Shown piece after piece: positions 29,911 to 38,324 of a stretch of DNA of 38,324 bases (positions are counted from its first letter, which is position 1; each line of letters begins with the position of its first letter). The notes below the pieces were generated by a model. The model was not told the origin of the DNA, made no database searches, and saw only the letters and a program-made list of their open reading frames with translations. The position numbers and the translations under genes were made by a program. The DNA is from Verrucomicrobiia bacterium Tous-C4TDCM (GTDB lineage Bacteria > Verrucomicrobiota > Verrucomicrobiia > Verrucomicrobiales > Akkermansiaceae): contig NEUO01000018.1 in the NCBI GenBank assembly GCA_002304315.1, positions 1 through 38,324 on the forward strand, read 5' to 3'.

Positions 29911-31017
29911 ATGACCTACAATTGGCAGCAACCCGACTGGCCGGAGTTCCGCTTCGACCTTGGCGATGTGGCTGCTCTTCTGACCTCATTCGCCGACCAT
30001 GCGGGCCGGGTCGGCGGGCTGCTCGAAGGCTTGCCGGGAGACCTGGAAACCGAGGCCGTGCTCGATTTGATGATCGCCGAAGCCGTCCGGTCCTCGGCCA
30101 TCGAGGGCGAGGTTCTAAGCCGCGACGACGTGAGGTCGTCGATCCGTAATCGTCTCGGGCTCAATCCCGTGCCGCAACCGGTGGACAGCCGTTTGGCCGA
30201 CGGTGCCGGCGAGCTGATGGTCGCGGTCCGCAACGGCTTCCAGGAACCCCTGTCCGAAGAAATGTTGTTCGCATGGCACCGAATGCTCCTCGGTGGCAGC
30301 ACCGACTTGCGGGTCGGCGGCTTGCGCGAGGGCGGGGATCCGATGCAGGTGGTCTCGGGCCGGATCGACCGGCCGACCGTTCATTTCGAAGCGCCTCCGT
30401 CGGCACGCGTTGCCGAAGAGATGGCGCGATTTATCCGGTGGTTCAATGACAGCGCCCCCGGCGGTCCGCGCGAGATTCCGCAGCCTCCGCTGCGCTCGGC
30501 GCTCGCTCATCTTTACTTTGAGAGCATCCACCCTTTCGAGGATGGCAACGGCCGCCTGGGCCGAGCGCTCTCGGAAAAGGCGCTATCCCAAGGACTCGGT
30601 CGACCGGTCGTGCTCAGCCTGTCCCGGACGATCGAAGCCGAACGGAACGCCTACTACGACGCCCTGAAGGCCGCCCAACGGAGCAATGAAGTCACCCCGT
30701 GGGTGCATTGGTTTGTCGGCATCGTCGTGACTGCCCAGCGCGATGCGGAAGCCCAGGTGCGCTTCGTTCTCCGGAAATCAAAGTTCTTCCAGCGCTTCGA
30801 ACGCGAACTGAACGAGCGCCAGCTCAAGGTGGTCCGCCGGATGTTCGAAGCCGGACCGGAAGGCTTCACCGGCGGCATGAACGCCCGCAAATACGTCGCC
30901 CTCACCGGCAGCTCCAAGGCCACCGCGACGCGCGACCTTCAGGAGCTTGCCCGGCTCGGAGCGCTGGTTGCCGTCGGCGGCGGACGCAGCACCCGCTACG
31001 AACTCACGTCGGCTTGA
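29911..31017 (+). CDS. Fic family protein with C-terminal winged-helix-like region
   Basis: HPFEDGNGRLGR Fic motif; SSAIEGE inhibitory-type motif; C-terminal YVALTGSSKATATRDLQELARLGALVAVGGGRSTRYEL. Confidence 0.9.
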   Translation: MTYNWQQPDWPEFRFDLGDVAALLTSFADHAGRVGGLLEGLPGDLETEAVLDLMIAEAVRSSAIEGEVLSRDDVRSSIRNRLGLNPVPQPVDSRLADGAGELMVAVRNGFQEPLSEEMLFAWHRMLLGGSTDLRVGGLREGGDPMQVVSGRIDRPTVHFEAPPSARVAEEMARFIRWFNDSAPGGPREIPQPPLRSALAHLYFESIHPFEDGNGRLGRALSEKALSQGLGRPVVLSLSRTIEAERNAYYDALKAAQRSNEVTPWVHWFVGIVVTAQRDAEAQVRFVLRKSKFFQRFERELNERQLKVVRRMFEAGPEGFTGGMNARKYVALTGSSKATATRDLQELARLGALVAVGGGRSTRYELTSA

Positions 31018-31023
31018 TCTGGC

Positions 31024-31686
31024 CTAAAACGGCAGGTCGTCATCCTCCCGCCAATCGTTCTCAATCGGAGCCGGCGGCCAACCATCAGCCCGTTCGCCGG
31101 TGATCACGCCCGGCCCGCACACCATGAACCGGGTGCGTGGCAGGCGCTGCATGCCCCAGCCGCGGAAATGGTTCATCAGGCGGTCTTGATCTTCCTCGCC
31201 GTCGTTCCATGGAAGCTCACGGATTTCATCGTCGAACTCATCATAATCCCCCGGCCGGCGTTGCAGCGGGCGCGCATCCAGCAGCACCGCGCCGATCCGG
31301 TGGTCCGCGCAGCAGCGGACGACTTCGCGCAAGATCTCAAGCCCGAGTCCCTTGCGGCGAAAGGCAGGACGCAGCGCGATGAAATCGACGACGATCAACC
31401 CCGGCGCGTCCCGGAGCATGCGCGGCAGGGGTTCGCGGAACTTGGTGTGCCCCGGATTGATGATGTCCTCGTAAACGCCGCAAACATCGCCGTCGAGATC
31501 CCACAACTCCATGAAGGCCCGCGGCGAGTCGAGCTTGTCGGCGGTGATATACCAGACGAACAACTGCCCCGCCTTCTCGCCCTCGACTTCGATCCGGCCT
31601 TGGATCGTCAGCGCGCAGTCCAGCGCGATCACCGGATCCGAATCCAAGTCTTCGTCAATGCGTTGGACTGTCCAGTGGATGTTCAT
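31024..31686 (-). CDS. GNAT-like acetyltransferase domain protein
   Basis: VVDFIALRPAFRRKGLGLEILREVVRCCADHRIGAVLLDARPLQ resembles GNAT motif A. Confidence 0.6.
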   Translation of the reverse strand: MNIHWTVQRIDEDLDSDPVIALDCALTIQGRIEVEGEKAGQLFVWYITADKLDSPRAFMELWDLDGDVCGVYEDIINPGHTKFREPLPRMLRDAPGLIVVDFIALRPAFRRKGLGLEILREVVRCCADHRIGAVLLDARPLQRRPGDYDEFDDEIRELPWNDGEEDQDRLMNHFRGWGMQRLPRTRFMVCGPGVITGERADGWPPAPIENDWREDDDLPF

Positions 31687-31839
31687 GGCTTGAGAGAGGG
31701 TGACGTTTCGAGTGATCGGGATGATTTTGCCCGTCTCCTTTCCCGGTGCAAGCCCGGCTTCCGCCCGCTGTGCCGGGAGCTGAATTCCGCCGCCACTTGC
31801 ACACTCGACTCCGCCCGGGCACCCGCGTAGGCATCCGCC

Positions 31840-33102
31840 ATGTCCGCTCCCTTGTCCATCGCCATCCTCGGCTGCGGTTCCCGCGGCCGGACCTACGCCA
31901 AGATCGCCGCGTCCTTCGGCGATCGCTACGAACTGACGGCGGCGGCCGATCCGGTCGCAGTCCGGCGAGAAACGGTGGCGGCCCTCGGTGAGGACGTGGC
32001 CGTATTCGATTCCGCCGACGCCCTCTTCGCCGCGGGCAAGCTCGCCGATGTGCTGGTCATCGCCACCCAGGACGCCCAGCATTTCGGTCACGCCATGGCC
32101 GCGCTGGAGACCGGCTACGACGTGCTGTTAGAGAAGCCCGCCGCGGAGTCGCTTGAGCGCTGCGAGGCCATCGACCGCCGCGCCCGCGAACTGGGCCGCC
32201 GCGTGGCGCTCGGCTTCGTGCTGCGCTACACGCCCTTCTACTCCACGGTGAAAGAAGTGGTCGAAAGCGGTCGCCTCGGCCGGGTGATCTCGATCCGCAC
32301 CCACGAAGGCGTGGAGCCCTATCATCAGGCGCACTCCTTCGTCCGCGGCCACTGGCGCAGCGCGAAAGGCTCGACGCCGATGATCGTGGCGAAGTGCTCC
32401 CACGATGCCGACCTGCTGTGCTGGCTGGGCGATGCCGTGGCGGCATCGATTTCCTCCTATGGAGATCGTACTTGGTTCCGTGCGGAGAACGCCCCGGCCG
32501 GCGCGCCGGCGCGCTGCACCGATGGCTGCCCCGCCGCGAAGGACTGCCTCTACGACGCCCACCGCTACCTCGGCGACAAGCGCCGCTGGCTCCGCATGGT
32601 CCTCGATGGCTCGGAAGAGGCGGAGGACGAAACCATCCTCGAATTCCTGCGCACCTCGCCGTGGGGTCGCTGCGTTTACCGCTGCGACAACGACGTCGTC
32701 GACCATCAGGTGCTGGCCTGCGAGCTGGAGAACGGCATCACCGCGACCCACACGATGACCGCCTTCGACTGCGGCCGGACGATCGAGATTTACGGCACGA
32801 AAGCGGCGCTCAAGGGTGGCACTCCTTACGAGGAAGCCGGCGCATCCGAGCTCTGGCTGCGCCATCACCTTGACGGCCGGATCGAGCCGGTCGAAATCCT
32901 CAAGCCTTCCGACGACGGTTACGCGGGCCATGGCGGCGGTGACTACGGCATCGTCGATGCCTTCGACCGCCTGTTCCGCGGCCCCGACGCCCTCCCGCCC
33001 GGCCTCGACGGCCTGGCCGGCCACCGCCTTGCCTTCCTCGCGGAAGCGTCACGCGTTGCGACGGGCAGGGCGATATCACCGGATTCGACACCAGCTTCCT
33101 GA
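31840..33102 (+). CDS. Gfo/Idh/MocA family oxidoreductase
   Basis: IAILGCGSRGRTYAKIAA; VLLEKPAAES; RVALGFVLRYTPFY. Confidence 0.9.
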   Translation: MSAPLSIAILGCGSRGRTYAKIAASFGDRYELTAAADPVAVRRETVAALGEDVAVFDSADALFAAGKLADVLVIATQDAQHFGHAMAALETGYDVLLEKPAAESLERCEAIDRRARELGRRVALGFVLRYTPFYSTVKEVVESGRLGRVISIRTHEGVEPYHQAHSFVRGHWRSAKGSTPMIVAKCSHDADLLCWLGDAVAASISSYGDRTWFRAENAPAGAPARCTDGCPAAKDCLYDAHRYLGDKRRWLRMVLDGSEEAEDETILEFLRTSPWGRCVYRCDNDVVDHQVLACELENGITATHTMTAFDCGRTIEIYGTKAALKGGTPYEEAGASELWLRHHLDGRIEPVEILKPSDDGYAGHGGGDYGIVDAFDRLFRGPDALPPGLDGLAGHRLAFLAEASRVATGRAISPDSTPAS

Positions 33103-33106
33103 ATTC

Positions 33107-34225
33107 ATGCTTCGCACCCTCCACCTCCGCGGCTACCGCTCGCTCCGGGATTTCCGGCTGTCGCTCGGGCGGATCACCGTGGTCACCGGCGGGAACGGCG
33201 TCGGGAAGTCGAACCTCTACCGCGCGCTGGCGATGCTCCAGCGGATGGCCGACGGACGCTTCGCGGAAGCCGTCGCCCAGGAAGGCGGGATGCCGAGCCT
33301 GCTGTGGGCGGGCGAGCGGCGGAAGGAGGAGCTGAAGCGGATCACCTGGGAGTTGAGCCACGCGGACTTCGACTTTTCGATGGAATGCGGGCTGTCACCG
33401 GCCGACCGCAATCCCGTGGAGCCGTCGAAGTTCCAGACCGATCCCGACATCAAATCCGAGTCCATCCGCTTCGGCGGCGAGAAGGGCCGGCTGATGGCGA
33501 AGCGCAGGGGACCGGTGATCGACCTGCGGAATCCCGAGGGCAAAATGGAAGCCTCGCCGCTGCCGGTCCACGCGCCGGAGTCGATGCTCAGCGAGATCCG
33601 CGACGGCCTTAACTTCCCCGCTCTAACAGCCGTCCGCGAGACCCTGCTCGGCTGGCGTTTCTATCACCAGTTCCGCACCGATCCCGACTCGCCGCTGCGC
33701 CGGCCGCGGATTGGATCTTGGTCGCCGGTCCTCGCCCACGACGGATCGAACCTCGCCGCCGCCTTGCAAAGCATCGGGGAATCCGGGTGGAGGATTCAGC
33801 TCAACGAGGCGGTCGAGGCCGCTTTTCCCGGCACATCATGGCGGGCGGTCGATGACAGCGGCGGCTTCCAATTGCAGATCGCCCGACCCGGTGTCGACCG
33901 CTGGATGGATGCGAGCGAGCTGTCCGATGGCACCCTCCGTTTCTTCTGCCTCTGCGCCGCCCTGCTCACGCCGAAACCGCCGCCGCTGCTGGTCTTCAAC
34001 GAGCCGGAAACCAGCCTTCATCCCGATTTGTTAGAACCGCTCGCCGAACTCGTGCTGAGGACCCCGCCGCAGACCCAGATCCTCGTCGTGACCCATGCGC
34101 AGCAGCTCGCGGAAAGGATCGCGGAACACCCCGACGCGAAAATCACCCGCCTGGTGAGCTTCGAAGGCGAGACGCGGCGGGAAGGCGAGGACTCGGGCAA
34201 GCGGGTCTGGACCTTCGACGGCTGA
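33107..34225 (+). CDS. AAA family ATPase (RecF/SMC-like predicted ATPase)
   Basis: LHLRGYRSLRDF, GGNGVGKSNLYRAL Walker A, LSDGTLRFFCLCAALL signature, LLVFNEPETSLHPDLLEPL Walker B. Confidence 0.9.
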   Translation: MLRTLHLRGYRSLRDFRLSLGRITVVTGGNGVGKSNLYRALAMLQRMADGRFAEAVAQEGGMPSLLWAGERRKEELKRITWELSHADFDFSMECGLSPADRNPVEPSKFQTDPDIKSESIRFGGEKGRLMAKRRGPVIDLRNPEGKMEASPLPVHAPESMLSEIRDGLNFPALTAVRETLLGWRFYHQFRTDPDSPLRRPRIGSWSPVLAHDGSNLAAALQSIGESGWRIQLNEAVEAAFPGTSWRAVDDSGGFQLQIARPGVDRWMDASELSDGTLRFFCLCAALLTPKPPPLLVFNEPETSLHPDLLEPLAELVLRTPPQTQILVVTHAQQLAERIAEHPDAKITRLVSFEGETRREGEDSGKRVWTFDG

Positions 34226-34317
34226 TCCGGCACGCCCTTCCGAAATCGCCCCGGTTTTCTCATTGATCCTCCCTTCCCGTCTCTCCAATCTGCCCGGGCA
34301 TCTACCCCTCCACACCT

Positions 34318-35382
34318 ATGGGACTCCTGGACTTCATCAAAGGCGAGCTGCTTGAAATCATCGAGTGGCAGGACGATTCACGCGACACCATCGCCTGGCG
34401 CTTCCCCGACGACGACAAGGCGATCAAGAACGGCGCCCAGCTCATCGCCCGCGAAAGCCAGACCGTGCAGTTTGTTTACCTCGGCCAGTTCGGCGACACC
34501 TTCGGCCCCGGCAAGCACACGCTGACCACCGACAACATCCCGGTGCTGACCCGCCTCAAGGGCTGGAAGTACGGCTTCCAGTCGCCCTTCAAGGCCGACG
34601 TCTATTTCGTCAACACCCGCCTCTTCACCGGCAACAAGTGGGGCACCGCCAATCCCATCATGCTGCGCGACGCCGACCTCGGCGTGGTCCGCGCCCGCGC
34701 TTACGGGACCTATGACTTCCGGGTCGTGAACGTGCAGACTTTCCTCAAGGAAGTCGCCGGCTCCGATCACGACTTCCGCGTCGACGAATTCGCCGACACC
34801 ATGCGCTCGCGGATCGTCAGCATCTTCTCGGATGCCCTTGCGAATGCCCACGTCCCGGTCTTCGACGTTGCCACCCGCTACACCGAGCTCGGCGATGCGC
34901 TGATGCCGCTGATCAATCCGGTGATCTCCGCCAAATACGGCATCGAGGTCGCTTCGTTCGTGATCGAGAACGTCAGCGTCCCGCCCGAAGTCGAGGAAGC
35001 CATCGACAAGCGGTCCGCGATGTCCGCCATCGGCAATCTCAACGACTACGTCAAATACCAGATGGGCCAGGGCATGGCTGCCGGCGGCGGCGGTGGTGCC
35101 GCCGGCACCGCCAGCGAACTGGCTGTCGGCTTTGCCGTGGCGAAGGAACTCATGGCACAGAGCAACCTCGCCGGCGGCACCCCGCCGCCGATCCCCGGCG
35201 CGCCCGCTGCCGCGGCCCAAGCGAATCCCGACGTGCTCGATCCCGCGACGGTCGCCCGCATGCTCGGCGTGTCCGAAGCCGATGTGATGGCCGAGATCGA
35301 AGGCGGCACGCTCCCGGCGAAAAAGATCGGCTCCAGCTACCGCGTCACCCGCGCCGCTCTCGACGCCTTCCTCGCCCAATAG
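34318..35382 (+). CDS. SPFH-domain protein (YdjI/COG4260-like) with C-terminal excisionase-type HTH
   Basis: MGLLDFIKGELLEIIEW, GPGKHTLTTDNIPVL; C-terminal LDPATVARMLGVSEADVMAEIEGGTLPAKKIGSSYRVTRAALDAFLAQ. Confidence 0.82.
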   Translation: MGLLDFIKGELLEIIEWQDDSRDTIAWRFPDDDKAIKNGAQLIARESQTVQFVYLGQFGDTFGPGKHTLTTDNIPVLTRLKGWKYGFQSPFKADVYFVNTRLFTGNKWGTANPIMLRDADLGVVRARAYGTYDFRVVNVQTFLKEVAGSDHDFRVDEFADTMRSRIVSIFSDALANAHVPVFDVATRYTELGDALMPLINPVISAKYGIEVASFVIENVSVPPEVEEAIDKRSAMSAIGNLNDYVKYQMGQGMAAGGGGGAAGTASELAVGFAVAKELMAQSNLAGGTPPPIPGAPAAAAQANPDVLDPATVARMLGVSEADVMAEIEGGTLPAKKIGSSYRVTRAALDAFLAQ

Positions 35383-35458
35383 CATGGCTGCGGCATCCCT
35401 GCCCCTCGTAGCTTTAGCGAAGTGGGGCTGCCGCAAGCCAGCTTCACCATCCGCTGTC

Positions 35459-35665
35459 ATGACCACGCGCATCACCTACTGGATCGAATCGGACGGCCGC
35501 TACCTCGGCTTTCTCAACGACTGGCCGGATCACTGGACGCAAGGGGATGACCTCGATGACCTTCGCGAACAGTTGCGCGACCTCTTCGACACCTTCTCCA
35601 AGGAAGCGCTGACCGGAATCCGCAAAGTCGAAGAACTCGAAGTCGCGGGAAGCGCCGCGACTTGA
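35459..35665 (+). CDS. HicB-like antitoxin, short form
   Basis: ITYWIESDGRYLGFLNDWPDHWTQGDDLDDLREQLRDLFDTF; directly followed by hicA. Confidence 0.75.
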   Translation: MTTRITYWIESDGRYLGFLNDWPDHWTQGDDLDDLREQLRDLFDTFSKEALTGIRKVEELEVAGSAAT

Positions 35666-35823
35666 TCGCCAGACTGGAGAATGCCGGGTGCCGTCTGCTT
35701 CGCCACGGCAGCCGGCACGATATCTACCATAATCCGGCGAACGGCAAGTCGGAGCCCGTCCCGCGGCACAACGAGATCAACGAGCTGCTGGCGAAGAAAA
35801 TTCTCAAAAGCCTCGTACCTTAA
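35662..35823 (+). CDS. HicA-like mRNA interferase toxin (TTG start proposed)
   Basis: (L)IARLENAGCRLLRHGSRHDIYHNPANGKSEPVPRHNEINELLAKKILKSLVP; conserved HGSRHDIY and VPRHxEI motifs; not in the ORF track. Confidence 0.8.
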   Translation: MIARLENAGCRLLRHGSRHDIYHNPANGKSEPVPRHNEINELLAKKILKSLVP

Positions 35824-37049
35824 TGCGAATGGCCCAAGAGCCACCACTCCTCCCTGATGACGGCGACCTCCGCGAAAACGAAGCCGGTCCGCCGCTCGAA
35901 GTCCCGCGCAAGCGCATGCCGCCGCCGCTTCCGGGCGACCGCGGCGTGGCCGCGGAGGTGCGTTCCCTCGAAAGACACGTCTGCCCCGAATGCGGCGGCA
36001 AGGGCGAGTGGGATCCCGGCAAGGCGGAGCTGGTTTGCCCCTACTGCGGCAACCAGTTCGCCCGCATCGCCCCACCGCCGCCGCCGGGATCCATCGTCGA
36101 GCACGACCTCGACGACACCCTCTCCCGGCTCGGCGAAGGCGGCCGCACCGTCAACACCGCCGAGCGCCGCGTGCAGTGCAACAACTGCCACGCCGTCATC
36201 GTCCGCAGCGCCGAAACCGTCGCCCAGCACTGCGACTTCTGCGGCTCTCCCGAGCTGCTCGATTACCAGGACATCTCCAGCCCGATTTCCCCGGAGTCGC
36301 TGCTCCCCGCCATTGTCTCGAAGGAGAAAGCCTACCACGCCTTGAAGGCCTTCCTCGCCGCGAAATGGTTCGCGCCAAACGACCTCAAGCGCCGCAACCT
36401 GATCGACCGGATTAACCGCGTCTATCTCCCCTACTGGACCTTCGACTCCTCCGCCGAGTGTCCGTGGACCGCCGACAGCGGCACTTACTACTACGTCACC
36501 GTACAAAGCCGCGACTCCAACGGCCGCACCGTCTCCCGCCAGGAACGCCGCACCCGCTGGCGGCCCGCCAGCGGCCATGTCTCGACTTGGTTCGACGATA
36601 TCGTCGTCTCCGGCTCCCGCGGCCTCGACATCGCTCTGCTCAAGCACCTCGAGCCCTTCCCGACCAAGGAGCTCGTCCCTTACGAAACCCGCTTCGTGTC
36701 CGGCTGGCAGGTCGAGCACTACCAGGTCCCCCTGCTCGATGCCGCCCGCAACGGCTTCGGCACCATGGAAGCCATCCTCCGCGAAATGTGCGGCCGCGAG
36801 GTTCCCGGCGACACCTACCGGAACCTCCAGATCCGCCCGGAGTTCTCCAACAAGACCTTCAAGCACATCCTCGTCCCCATCTGGCTGCTCGCCTACCAGT
36901 ACCGCGGCAAGACCTGGCAAGGCGCCGTCAACGCCGTCACCGGCACCGCCCACGCCCGCTTCCCGCTCAGCGCATGGAAGATCGCGTTTGTCACGTTGCT
37001 GGTGATCGTGGTCGTGGCACTGATCGCCTTCCTGGCGAACTCAAGGTAG
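35823..37049 (+). CDS. Zinc-ribbon membrane protein
   Basis: CPECGGKGEWDPGKAELVCPYCG and CNNCHAVIVRSAETVAQHCDFCG ribbons; C-terminal TM; TAATG overlap with hicA stop. Confidence 0.8.
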   Translation: MRMAQEPPLLPDDGDLRENEAGPPLEVPRKRMPPPLPGDRGVAAEVRSLERHVCPECGGKGEWDPGKAELVCPYCGNQFARIAPPPPPGSIVEHDLDDTLSRLGEGGRTVNTAERRVQCNNCHAVIVRSAETVAQHCDFCGSPELLDYQDISSPISPESLLPAIVSKEKAYHALKAFLAAKWFAPNDLKRRNLIDRINRVYLPYWTFDSSAECPWTADSGTYYYVTVQSRDSNGRTVSRQERRTRWRPASGHVSTWFDDIVVSGSRGLDIALLKHLEPFPTKELVPYETRFVSGWQVEHYQVPLLDAARNGFGTMEAILREMCGREVPGDTYRNLQIRPEFSNKTFKHILVPIWLLAYQYRGKTWQGAVNAVTGTAHARFPLSAWKIAFVTLLVIVVVALIAFLANSR

Positions 37050-37166
37050 CGGATCGGCTGCGCCGTTCCGCTGGGGACGGCCCGCAAAGCGATCAAGCGC
37101 GCCCCAATCCCCGGGGAACTCCGGCCGAAACGAAACGACGCAAGGCGTATCGCAACCTCCCGGGCT

Positions 37167-37928
37167 TCAGCGCGGGTGCATCAGGTCCTTGTCCTCCAGC
37201 CCCGTGAGTTCCCGCAGGCCTTTCAGCAGCCGCATCAGGGTATAGACCATGAATCCCACCAGTGGTGCGCCGATCACCACCAGCCCGGCCCAGGTCATCT
37301 TGCTGATAATGCTGTTGTAGGTCTCCGTGGCGTCCGCCGCGTTCGCGTCGAAACTCCGGAACAGCCAGAGGGCGAGCGCGATGTTCAGCGGCGCGCTGAT
37401 GAAAAAAGAGGCCGCGAAGAGCTTGGTGGCAGCGGCGATGAGCTTCTGATAAGCGCTTTCCACGGACCGCTCCGCAATCCGGTTCTCGATCCTCGCGATG
37501 TCGAAGATGTTGTCGTTGTAAATGAAGACACGCAGCATGGGAGTACCGAAGCGCAGCGAACCCAGCACCGCGATTCCCAGCATCAAAGGCACCAGCGCCT
37601 CCTTCAGTCCGACCAGCATCCCCGCGTTGGGCTTCACCGTTCCGTTGGCGTTCCACAAGTAAAGCGTGAGGCCGCCGGTGAACAGGATCGAAACCAGGCC
37701 GATGCCCGAGAAGAAGTTCAGCTTCCGGGTTTGGGTGAAGTGCCAGATCCCGTAGCCCAGCGGCAGCGCCAGCGCGATCGCCATCGCCCACCCCGGCCCG
37801 ACGTGCCACAGCTTCGCCCCGAGTTTCTCGGGATTCTTGCTGAGATGATCCAATGCCATCACCGGGATCAGCACGTTGATCAGGATGTTGGCGAGCGGAT
37901 GCTCCTGCTTCGGCTTGGGATCGGGCAT
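37167..37928 (-). CDS. VC0807-like integral membrane protein
   Basis: ILINVLIPVMALDHLS, LPLGYGIWHFTQTRKLNFFSGIGLVSILFTGG. Confidence 0.7.
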   Translation of the reverse strand: MPDPKPKQEHPLANILINVLIPVMALDHLSKNPEKLGAKLWHVGPGWAMAIALALPLGYGIWHFTQTRKLNFFSGIGLVSILFTGGLTLYLWNANGTVKPNAGMLVGLKEALVPLMLGIAVLGSLRFGTPMLRVFIYNDNIFDIARIENRIAERSVESAYQKLIAAATKLFAASFFISAPLNIALALWLFRSFDANAADATETYNSIISKMTWAGLVVIGAPLVGFMVYTLMRLLKGLRELTGLEDKDLMHPR

Positions 37929-38022
37929 GACGGGCTTCGCCGGAGATAAGCGACTTATCTTCGCGATGGAAACGAAAAAGGCGACAGGTTTCGCCAGGCG
38001 GAAAACGCCCCCCGGAGACGAT

Positions 38023-38133
38023 TCACTTCAAATCTTCCAGGATCCTGTCCAATCCGCGAAATTGATTCCCCCCCAAGGGGATACTTGCCTCCACCGCAAC
38101 GGCTACTGCCAAAATCAGGAGAAGTCGCTTCAT
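38023..38133 (-). CDS. Possible 36-aa secreted peptide
   Basis: MKRLLLILAVAVAVEASIPLGGNQFRGLDRILEDLK with signal-like N-terminus; no homology known to me. Confidence 0.3.
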   Translation of the reverse strand: MKRLLLILAVAVAVEASIPLGGNQFRGLDRILEDLK

Positions 38134-38324
38134 GTTCTTCGCCCGAGCGATTGAGCGCTCCCACGGGCGCGATTGAAAGTGCCTGAAGTGAAATTGCAGG
38201 GCATTCGCGTCAGTTTAAGGCTAGGATTCCTGATTCCACCGCGGATTGGCGGGCTCGCTTGTCTCGCGTGACGTGTCTCGGATCGGGATTGAAAGCTGCG
38301 ACCGCGGCAAGGTCCGTGGACTTG

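Noticed and set aside
35401-35458. Upstream extension of HicB (MAAASLPLVALAKWGCRKPASPSAV)
   Set aside because: Does not resemble HicB; the HicB fold begins at MTTRITYW (35459).

Overview
The window is a GC-rich bacterial chromosome segment. Gene content (SASA esterase, ECF sigma factor next to a Ser/Thr kinase, GDSL hydrolases, SIMPL protein, Gfo/Idh/MocA oxidoreductase) suggests Verrucomicrobia, but that is inference. Recognisable genes include a matrixin-type secreted metalloprotease, ribosomal protein S1, hisG, a 34-aa AURKAIP1/COX24-type basic protein absent from the ORF track, TspO, an ADP-ribosylglycohydrolase, a Zn-alcohol dehydrogenase, a fatty-acid desaturase, a glycine-rich RRM protein, tRNA-Glu, transketolase, tilS, a SWIM/SNF2 helicase, a VapBC-like TA pair, a Fic protein, an AAA ATPase, and an SPFH - HicB - HicA - zinc-ribbon cluster. 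I see no complete mobile element, CRISPR array or phage. The least ordinary stretch is about 24.8-30 kb plus 35.4-35.9 kb. There, two kinds of small repeat lie inside the SNF2 helicase CDS, a 104-bp near-copy of the helicase 3' end flanks a TA module, two tandem 27-bp palindromes abut the Fic start codon, and a short hicA gene overlaps hicB. There are also three apparently damaged genes: an amidase with an amber codon at position 4, a flavin reductase-like protein lacking its central segment, and an Ohr/OsmC-like protein lacking its N-terminus. All calls come from reading the sequence and from family knowledge; no database search was run.
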